Source: Ditylenchus dipsaci
Lineage: Eukaryota > Nematoda > Chromadorea > Rhabditida > Anguinidae
Length of the DNA: 64,000 nucleotides
Direction: 5' to 3'
NCBI GenBank assembly: GCA_004194705.1
Contig: SADC01000438.1
Location: forward strand, 1-64,000
This document shows positions 56,907 to 64,000 of the stretch, piece by piece. Position 1 is the stretch's first letter, and every line of letters begins with the position of its first letter. The position numbers were made by a program, and so were the translations under genes. The notes under the pieces are model-generated. The model was given only the letters and a program-made list of their open reading frames with translations. It was not told the origin of the DNA and made no database searches.

Positions 56907-58696
56907 CCTTTAGAACCTTTATTATTGGTTCAGGGTAACTAAATACTAGTTGGTAATGGTTTTAAAGGGTGAGGTATAAATGGCCGTAGAATATTCGTTT
57001 TGCCCGTAGATTTATCTTTTTCTATTTTTTCTACCTGTAGATTTTAAAATTTTGAGGAAATCAAATTTTATGGTCAGAAAACGACTTGGTTTGCTCAGAA
57101 TCCAACCCCAGAGTGGCCAAGTTGGTTTTTTTGGAGTTTATCAAAGGGGAGTGAACTTATTGCTAAAATTCGATTGCGCGCATCAGAATCCATTTTTGAT
57201 TGGCTCAATCTCTCAGAATCCGAGTTCTACTATTTAGAACCACCTTTATTATTGGTTCAGGGTACCTAAATACTAGTTGGTAGTGGTTTTGAAGGGTGAG
57301 GTATACTTCATATACGCATTGCCTAAGTCACATGTTTGACTACCACTGGCTGCACACCTTTTTAATCTCCTTTATTTACAAGTTTGATGTCAAAAATGAT
57401 CTTCACACTCTTGACTATCTAACAAGATTATCAGAGCATGCTTTTACACCTACTGAAGCTTGTATTCAGGCTGAAGTAGGTCAAATTTCCGAAAATCGAT
57501 GGGTTTCAGGGTTTCTTTGATTAGTTACATTGAAATTTTCTAACTTCTACAAGTCGTACTTTTTATATACCAAAATGTGGCCAAAAATCTAGGCTTTCAT
57601 TTGAGCTATCAAACAGAAGAAAGTTAGTATGAAGTTGAATCTGAAATAAAAAAACATCCAACGATTTCCAATTCCATGCACTCCCACCCAGGGCTATCAC
57701 CCAAAATTTCGATATTGTTCTGGAACTGACGTTTTCGCAATTGAGGCAGTTTCTGACATCAAAGCAGTGCTTTTAATGATTGCAATCTATTTCTCGACAG
57801 TGGAATTCGGATTTTGAGAGATTGAGCCCATCAAAAGGGTGCTCTGATGCGGGCAATCGAATTTTCGCAATAAGCTTACCCCTCCTTCAATAATATCAAA
57901 AAAACAACTTGGTCACTTTGGGGTGAGATTCTGAGCAAACCAAGTCCTTTTCTGACCATAAAATTTGAATTTCCGCGAAATTTTTAAAGGATGGTATTTT
58001 TTTCTTCACCGCAAAACACTTGAAAATCAACCGCAAATTATTTTTTTCTCACCGCAATTTGATCTTCCCGCAAAATACTTTTTCTCACCGCAAAATACTT
58101 TTTTCTCACCGCAAAATGCGCTAAGATCGCTCAAAATTATAGGTTTATAGTGGTTTCGAGTGGTTCAGGGTGGAGTTGTGGGCGATTGAGCCGATCGGAC
58201 CCGAAATCTGATCCGCTCAATCGAATTTTCGCAAAAAGTTTACCCCCCCCTTTAGTAAACCCCAAAAAACCAACTTTCAGGGGCTTCTGGCCATTCTGGG
58301 GTGGGATTCTGAGGGATCCAAGTTGTTTCCTGACTGAAAAATTTGAAATTCCTGCAAAATTATGCAAAATTTGGTTGGTCTTAGACAGAAATTAGGTTTG
58401 CGGGGGGAAAAAAGTATTTTTGCGGTGAGAAAAAGTATTTGCGGTGAGAAAAAAGTATTTTGCGGTGAGAAAAAAGTATTTTGCGGGAAAAATCAAATTG
58501 CGGTGAGAAAAAATAATTGCGGGCATTCGCAGTGTATTTGCGGTGAGAAAAATATTATCCATTTTTAAATGTACAGGCAGAAAAAATAGGAAAAGAGAAA
58601 TATACGGGCAAAAACGAATATTTTACAGGCATTCAAAATCTACGGGCAAAAAGAAATATGTGATGGCGAAACAAGTATTATACGGGCAAAAGAAAT
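56907..58696. mobile_element. foldback element A4, disrupted, TTTGCCCGTAGA arms
   Basis: Arm words close to TTTGCCCGTAGATTT occur at 56985-57045 and, inverted (TACGGGCAAAAA), at 58600-58696. Core pieces related to A1 lie at 57050-57230 and 57790-57955. A3 is nested in the right arm. A 65-base direct repeat (GAACCNNCTTTATTATTGGT... GGGTGAGGTATA) lies at 56910-56974 and 57237-57305, enclosing the left core. The left terminus is uncertain. Confidence 0.5.
57989..58560. mobile_element. foldback element A3 with word-array arms
   Basis: Ends GGATGGTATTTTTTTCTTCA and GAGAAAAATATTATCC. Arms are arrays of CTCACCGCAAAATACTTTTT; the core (GATCCGCTCAATCGA, GGTTTATAGTGGTTTCGAG) is that of A1 and A2. A perfect 9-bp direct repeat ATTTTTAAA lies at 57980-57988 and 58561-58569. 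It is nested in A4. Confidence 0.85.
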
Positions 58697-58710
58697 ATTA
58701 TCCAGAAAGA

Positions 58711-58886
58711 ATACTATTTGCACCAAAAAATATTCCATTTGCACCACGGCGATTTGCACCAAAATAAAATCTTTTTGTACCAAAAAAGATTCAATTTGCA
58801 CCAAAAAAGAGCTCTTTTGCACCAAATATTTTTTGCACCAAAAAAATCTTTTTGCAATAAAGAAATTTTTTTGCACCAGAAAAAAT
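58711..58886. repeat. TTTGCACCAAAAAA word array
   Basis: About nine tandem variants of TTTGCACCAAAAAA. One orientation only, so it may be a solo arm of another foldback element abutting A4. Confidence 0.6.
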
Positions 58887-58904
58887 CCATATCCAATAAG
58901 CCGA

Positions 58905-59640
58905 CTAAAGCAAAAGACAGCTGTGCTATCACCTACTTTATCTGCAACATCTTCAACGAGCGCTGTTCTAAAGCCCAAGGAGAAAGGTGTTTCGCCGGCT
59001 GTTTGTCAAGAAATGTGTCAGTAGTGAACTTCTTCCTGGATCGTCCTGAAGATTACAAGTACGTCTCAACTCCGTTGGCAAAAGAGGTATACAATTGCAG
59101 AAAATCTTGTTTATCCAGAATTTACCTTGTATTTAGAATTAGGATGAACACTTCAAGGCCGGGTATGAAGAGTCGGTGTCTGCAAGCTCCACAGACTAAC
59201 ATCTTCGAAAAATTTTACGCGCTCTTTGCCTTATGGAAACTCTTCCGGATGGAATGTTTTGCAATGGTTTGTTTCCTGTAAAGACTGTTTTCATACCTTG
59301 TTTAGAATGGACAGGTCGTGAGTTGCTGTTCTGAAACAATTCCTTTACCGAATATGGGATTGGAGCTCAACGTGTGCAGTGGTATTGAAGATACAGGCTT
59401 TCGGTGGCGGACTGGGAATTTTCGGTGTGACTTAGAAACTTGCTCTTTTCACCTCAATGCATTTTGTTCGTAATTTTAGATTGCAGGAAAGGATGACAAC
59501 TTTCGTCTGAAAAATCTGAAGTTTCTGCAAGGTAACTCTCAAGTGTCGAGAAGGATTTCTCAAGGATTCCAGTTCGGCTAGTGAGAGGGCCTTTAAATAC
59601 TTGCGCTGCGTTCTCAGAGACTTCGCAATAAATCGTCTGC
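58905..59640 (+). CDS. candidate gene fragment, unrecognised
   Basis: Successive frames give TAVLSPTLSATSSTSAVLKP, VNFFLDRPEDYKYVSTPLAK, a 48-base GT-AG intron (59087-59136), DEHFKAGYEESVSASSTD, YGNSSGWNVLQ, a second short intron (about 59260-59305), GQVVSCCSETIPLPNMGLEL and NVCSGIEDTGFRWRTGNFRC, then perhaps GKDDNFRLKNLKFLQ. Each join needs a frame adjustment, as in the other genes here. Composition looks like real protein (Ser-rich linker, then a Cys-containing part) but I recognise no domain. The upstream part overlaps the TTTGCACC array, so the true start is elsewhere. Confidence 0.35.
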
Positions 59641-60975
59641 AACCAGCAAAGACTGCTTTATTTTGTTCAATTCAGAAACATCTTCATGAAAGTAATGTAA
59701 AAATCTTTGTTTTGTCCGCGCATTTGTTGATTTGATGTTATTGTTTGCGTTAGTCGTAAAATAAATAAGTGGGTCCACGACATTTGTGGGATTGGACTCC
59801 CTGGAAATTTGGTCGCCAGAGCCGTTTGACCCCCGGCCATTTGGCCCCTGCACATTTGACCCCCGGGCTTTTTGACTGTGTTTATCTTATATCGATTCTT
59901 CTTTAATGTCCGATTTCGGGTTTCTACTCATTTAGGCAAAGTTTATTCCGGGCCCCATCATTTGGACACCGGATGGTAAATTGGTCCGCAAAATTATCAC
60001 TTCCAAAGGCTAAACAAAATCTGCTATTCGAACAACAATATTGTGCTATAAGCGGTTGACTATCCAGAATCGCAATACCCAATTACTACACGGGTAGGTA
60101 CCCACTTCGAGGTGATCCACCTTAAATTTAGGGAATTTTTTCTGAACGAGCATGCGAATAATGCTGTATTTATTACAAATTGGTGCTTTCTTAGACCGTG
60201 TTGTATAGAACAAAAACTTGGTTTCAAATAATCGAGAACTAAGAAACTGAGCTAGTCCCCATTCCAGGCTGATGTCCAGCTGGACAAGCTCGAATCTCAA
60301 AAGAAGGGACCCTGACTGTGACCTGGGGAACTTCGATGACATTTTTGCTTATTCTTGAGGACCGTTCAAGTTCCTGACAAATATGGCTCCGCAGCTATGA
60401 AGGTCCACAAAATATGGTAGAAGGGTCACTTAAAGTTCTAAAAAACACTCAATACCGGTATCGTGGGCTTTGATAGTTGACCCCATAATGTGGCCATGGG
60501 TCATTAAAGATGAACAGATAAATCCTTCACATAGATCCTGTGATGTGTTTCCATCTGTAGTACTGGTCTGAAGGTAATGCAAAGATAAAGCAGCCAAAAT
60601 GTGCAAGATTTTAGTAAGAAAATAGAGGAATACGATGACAGACAAGGGCCATTTAGATGCTGAAACCATCATCTACTGCCACGCAAGTACCATCACCTAG
60701 ACACTTCACCTGGGTACCACCTCCACACAGGGTGACCAAGTACCACCTTTAGGTGGCATTTGCCACCTTTTTGAAAAAAGTGAAAGGCGGCATTTTTCAA
60801 CAGTGTTCTAGATTTTTTTTGCCTTAAATGCCACCTTTCGGAAAAATTTGCCACCTTTTTCGTAATTTGAGTTGGTCACCCTGCCTCCACACTACGACTA
60901 TGGATACAAAACCTCCCCCAGAACTATAACCAGAATTTCGGATTCTGTGGGTGAATATGCGTAGGTTTTATATAG
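59641..60975. other. no confident gene
   Basis: Several 60-98-codon minus frames (59614-59853, 60046-60342, 60430-60672) without recognisable features. Short duplicated phrases (TTTGACCCCCGG near 59825 and 59858) and a self-complementary patch of TTGCCACCTTT words (60745-60880). Confidence 0.35.
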
Positions 60976-60979
60976 GTTT

Positions 60980-61215
60980 TGGAACATGAAAAACGTAAAA
61001 ATTTTATGATCCAAGTGGACGACCATTGGTTTAGTTGGTGCATGGATTATCCAGTAAGAACTGAAGTTGGATCACAGAATTTTTTTTTAAGTTTTAAAAG
61101 TTCTTTACAAGACGAAAATATTACACCCAGGTACCATAAACTACCTGAGTTCCCCAAATCTGGGTATGACTACCTGGGTACAACCAACCAAGTGGAACGT
61201 CCACTGGAGCAAAAT
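60980..61215. repeat. CCAAGTGG-family repeat, third copy
   Basis: AAGTGGACGACCATTGGTTT, AGTTGGTGCATGGATTATCC and AGTTCTTTACAAGACGAAAA follow the order seen at about 3130-3250, and AACCAAGTGGAACGTCCACT closes it. Same family as at 44.3 kb. Confidence 0.55.
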
Positions 61216-61406
61216 TAAATAATGTGCCCAATGAGAAGTAATCGTCTGTATATCTACATGCACCTGCTCTGTAAGAGAACTGGATTAAAATTAAGTAAAT
61301 GACCACTAAATACTAATAATAGTGTAACTTTTTTTATAGAGAGTGGTTCACAACTCTGAATTGAATAAATGAGCAAAATTTAACAAAATCATGCGAATAT
61401 TCTATG

Positions 61407-61503
61407 CGACGAAATTATGGCCGCGACGAAATTTTGGGCCGACGAAATTATGGCCGCGACGAAATTTCCGCCGCCACGAAATTTCGGTACGACGAAATTA
61501 TGT
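61407..61503. repeat. CGACGAAATTATGGCCG word array
   Basis: About six tandem variants of CGACGAAATTATGGCC directly left of element A5, in one orientation only. Confidence 0.55.
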
Positions 61504-61514
61504 CACGTACCGTA

Positions 61515-62429
61515 GGCTGTACGAGCTTTCGTAAGAAGACAATTTCGTAAGAGCGAATTTTCGTAAGAGCGAATTTCGTAAGAAATTTTCGTAAGAAACA
61601 TTTTCGTAACAGCGAAAATCGTAAGAAACTTTTTCGTAAAGAGCGAATTTCGTAAAGAAACTTTTCGTAAGAGCGAAAATTCGTAACGAATTTCTTTCGT
61701 AAGAGGAAATAATCGAAATTTTTTTACTCTTATTCAATTTTTCTAATTCAGGATTCATCTGATTCATTTGTTTGGCCTTTCTGTCACTGTTTGACACTTC
61801 TAACAGTGAATTATTATGACTATTAACTGTATATGAGCACAAAAGTTGGTAAGCATAGGTCATATGACTGAAATTTCAATAATTAGCTGACCCCCGATTT
61901 TTCATCCATTAGGAGACCAGCAGAAATACCAGAAGCATGGTGAAAAACTCCGAGCTAGAATTCATATATTATATACTACACAAGCTATTTCCCATTAGTG
62001 GCATGTATGGTGCAGTAGGTAAGTTGATGGGGTCAATTTTTTTCACCAGTGGTTCGATTCCACCCTCTGACTGTTTTATTTTTTTTTTGACTATTTTTGG
62101 TCAAAAACATCACAGAAGCTATAAGAAACATCAAAGGAGGATCAAAAAGCAAAAAAAGCAACTTAAAATATCACTAATGTTACTGAAAACCGCGTTACGA
62201 AAAAGTTTCTTACGAAAATTCGCTCTTACGAAAAGTTTCTTACGAAAATTCGCTCTTACGAAAAGTTTCTTACGAAAATTCGCTCTTACGAAAAAGTTTC
62301 TTACGAAAATTCGCTCTTACGAAAAAGTTTCTTACGAATTTTCGCTCTTACGAAAAAATTTCTTACGAAAATTCGCTTTTACGAAATTCGCTCTTACGAA
62401 ATTGTCTTCTTACGAAAGCTCGTACAGCC
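61515..62429. mobile_element. foldback element A5 with word-array arms
   Basis: Ends GGCTGTACGAGCTTTCG and CGAAAGCTCGTACAGCC; 8-bp direct repeat GTACCGTA at 61507-61514 and 62430-62437. Arms are arrays of TTACGAAAATTCGCTC (about nine words per arm). The loop of about 480 bases is not palindromic and lacks the A1-A3 core; it holds a tRNA-like sequence. Confidence 0.8.
62000..62072 (+). tRNA. tRNA-like sequence inside element A5
   Basis: A box TGGTGCAGTAGG (62008-62019) and perfect B box GGTTCGATTCC (62051-62061) at tRNA spacing. The T stem can pair (CAGTGG/CCACCC loosely). Acceptor stem not convincing, so a pseudogene or internal RNA polymerase III promoter. Confidence 0.45.
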
Positions 62430-62437
62430 GTACCGTA

Positions 62438-63237
62438 TTTTGAGGGGGTTTTTGGGGTATGTTTTTCAGGGTATATTTTTCTTGCAGGGGAGTTATGTTA
62501 TTTCGGTATTTTGACATATTTTCGTCCCTTATGCACCTGGAAGGTAGTAGGTGCCTACCCTAACGGGTATCCACCTCCAGAGCCCGAATTCTATATCACT
62601 TTAATGTTTTGATTTGATTTAATCCTGCTTTGATTTAATACTTGCTGTAATTTATATTTTCGGACTTTGAAGTGGATAGGGTGGATAGTTTTTAGGGTGG
62701 ATAGCTACTCTCAAATCGATGGACAACGAGAAAGAGATCGATTTTTGAAATAAAAGACAATTAAAGAAATGAAGACTATTTTGTTCAAGTGGGTTAACCA
62801 CATTGAGAAATATTAGGCGCCAAAAACCGGTACTAATGCTTGGGTACCGAGGTAAATTTGGGGTCCAGAGTGGTTGAGGGCGTCTCAGGATGGTGGTTTG
62901 GATAGAGAAACATAGTCAAAGCTTTCAATTATATGAAGTTTATCTTGGTAAAAGAGTATTCATTCAAAGTACGTAGCTACTTTATACACTGGTTTTGGGT
63001 AGTGAATTTGCTCTTTGGTATCGTCAAACATGTTCAGCGCACGATTTTGGGTAGGATGCTATGGTTCATTTAAATTTTGAAGTGATATAGAATTTTCGGG
63101 TAGGTACCTAGGTACCTTCGAGGTGCTCCTTGATTTTATATCAGGAAACGTAACTTTACTTTTTAAAAAGATTTGTACTTTTTTAGGACCCCAAAATCTT
63201 GGTTTTTGAAGTTTTAATAAATCTTTTTTTTGGTGAT
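62438..63237. other. no supported gene
   Basis: AT-rich with a GTAGGTGCCTACC-type inverted word near 62540; otherwise nothing recognisable. Confidence 0.4.
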
Positions 63238-63470
63238 TAAAGGGCCATTGCCACCTGTTTAAATTGTCCCCCCCAATTTAAATTCTTTTGCCTAATCATC
63301 GACTTCTGTACGGATTTTTGAGCTGTTTTCTAAAAACACGAGTCCTAGAATTTTATTTAGGCATAGTTTTGTCAGAAACCAATTTGAAAATTTCGTACGT
63401 AAATCCAGCCATAAGAAAATGAAATTTGCGGGGGACAACCGTTGTCGGAGACGGCAACAGCTTTAAAAAA
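63238..63470. repeat. H-like element end
   Basis: TTAAAGGGCCATTGCC at 63238, then CTTCTGTACGGATTTTTGAG as in the copy near 11970, and GCGGGGGACAACCGTTGTCG. The partner end is degraded. Confidence 0.4.
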
Positions 63471-63519
63471 TCAATAATCACTGGATAAAATGGCACTTTT
63501 TGACAAAAAAAAGGACAAA

Positions 63520-63710
63520 GCTTTTTTTTGGAGCAAAAAGACTTTTTTTGGGTCAAAAACTTTTTTTTTGGGTCAAAAGACTTTTTTTTTGGTCAAAAAA
63601 GTCTTTTTTTCTTGGGTCAAAATTTTTTTTCAAAAAGATTTTTTTGGTCAAAAAGACTTTTTTTGGGTCAAAAGACTTTTTGGAGCAAAATGGCTTTTTC
63701 TTGGGCAAAT
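63520..63710. repeat. TTTTTTGGGTCAAAAGAC word array
   Basis: About nine tandem variants of TTTTTTTGGGTCAAAAAGAC. The 75-91-codon frames through it are translations of the repeat. One orientation only within the window; the partner arm could lie beyond the right edge. Confidence 0.6.
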
Positions 63711-64000
63711 TTTTTAGATGTAGTTCTGCTTTGTTTTTATTTTCTCGATATAATTTTTTATTGTTTTTGGCTTGAATAGAGAAAAACTTCTAAAAAACTG
63801 ATGTATAAAAGTATGAATATGAATGAATATAAAATTTTTTCGCCTTTTGTTAAGAAAACTAATCCTTTGTTAATGAAATTGGTTCCGCCATCGAAGTGAT
63901 GATTCAGAATTAAATGGCAAAAGTCTGAAAAGAAAGGAAAGAATGACATTTTTAGCTGGTGTGTTTATTTTGTGTTTATATAACAAGTTGTCTATAGAAT

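Noticed and set aside
58711..58886. Possible CRISPR array
   Set aside because: Repeat units are 12-16 bases, abutting, without unique spacers, in animal DNA.
61937..62443. 168-codon open frame ending in SFLRKFALTK repeats
   Set aside because: The repeats are the TTACGAAAATTCGC arm array of element A5, not a repeat protein.
63490..63780. Phe/Lys-rich open frames in three phases
   Set aside because: All three are translations of a GGGTCAAAAGACTTTTTT array.

Overview
This is a repeat-rich window of animal nuclear DNA. Genes have short coding exons, GT-AG introns (many of 31-60 bases) and AATAAA signals, and there is no operon structure, Shine-Dalgarno site or bacterial gene. The recognisable proteins (a GLD-2 type poly(A) polymerase, a chromodomain/chromoshadow protein, a coiled-coil protein with an AMPK-type glycogen-binding domain) point to a small-intron invertebrate. 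I cannot name the phylum; nematode-like is only a guess.

Genes. A possible helical gene fragment lies at the left edge (minus). A GLD-2/TENT2-like polymerase runs from 6.2 to 10.5 kb (plus, 16 exons). A multi-exon coiled-coil protein with a candidate PP1-docking motif and a C-terminal CBM48-like domain runs from 26.8 to 39.4 kb (plus), its introns stuffed with mobile elements. A small one-pass membrane protein with a Lys-rich tail lies at 40.6-41.1 kb (minus). An HP1-like protein with two chromodomains and a chromoshadow end lies at 47.5-49.3 kb (minus). An F-box-like first exon (52.45 kb, plus), an unrecognised beta-rich coding segment (54.2-54.8 kb, plus) and two weaker coding candidates (55.9 and 58.9-59.6 kb) follow. 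Nearly every gene needs one-base corrections, mostly in homopolymers, to read through, which suggests uncorrected indels in the assembly rather than decay of every gene.

Repeats. Most of the rest is palindromic DNA transposons without coding capacity: piggyBac-like (TTAA), hAT-like (8-bp target duplications), mariner/pogo-like (TA), and a striking set of foldback elements with 8-9-bp target duplications whose inverted arms are tandem arrays of a short word. The word differs completely from element to element although several share an internal core. A parallel pattern appears in the TA-flanked elements: the body is shared, but the terminal word is private to each element and recurs at its centre. 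One TACCGTATT-ended element still holds the C-terminal part of a pogo/Tigger-type DDE transposase.

The genes do not form an obvious pathway together. The most interesting material is the word-array foldback family, the terminal-word exchange in the TA elements, the exon-pair amplification in the coiled-coil gene, and the double-chromodomain HP1-like gene.
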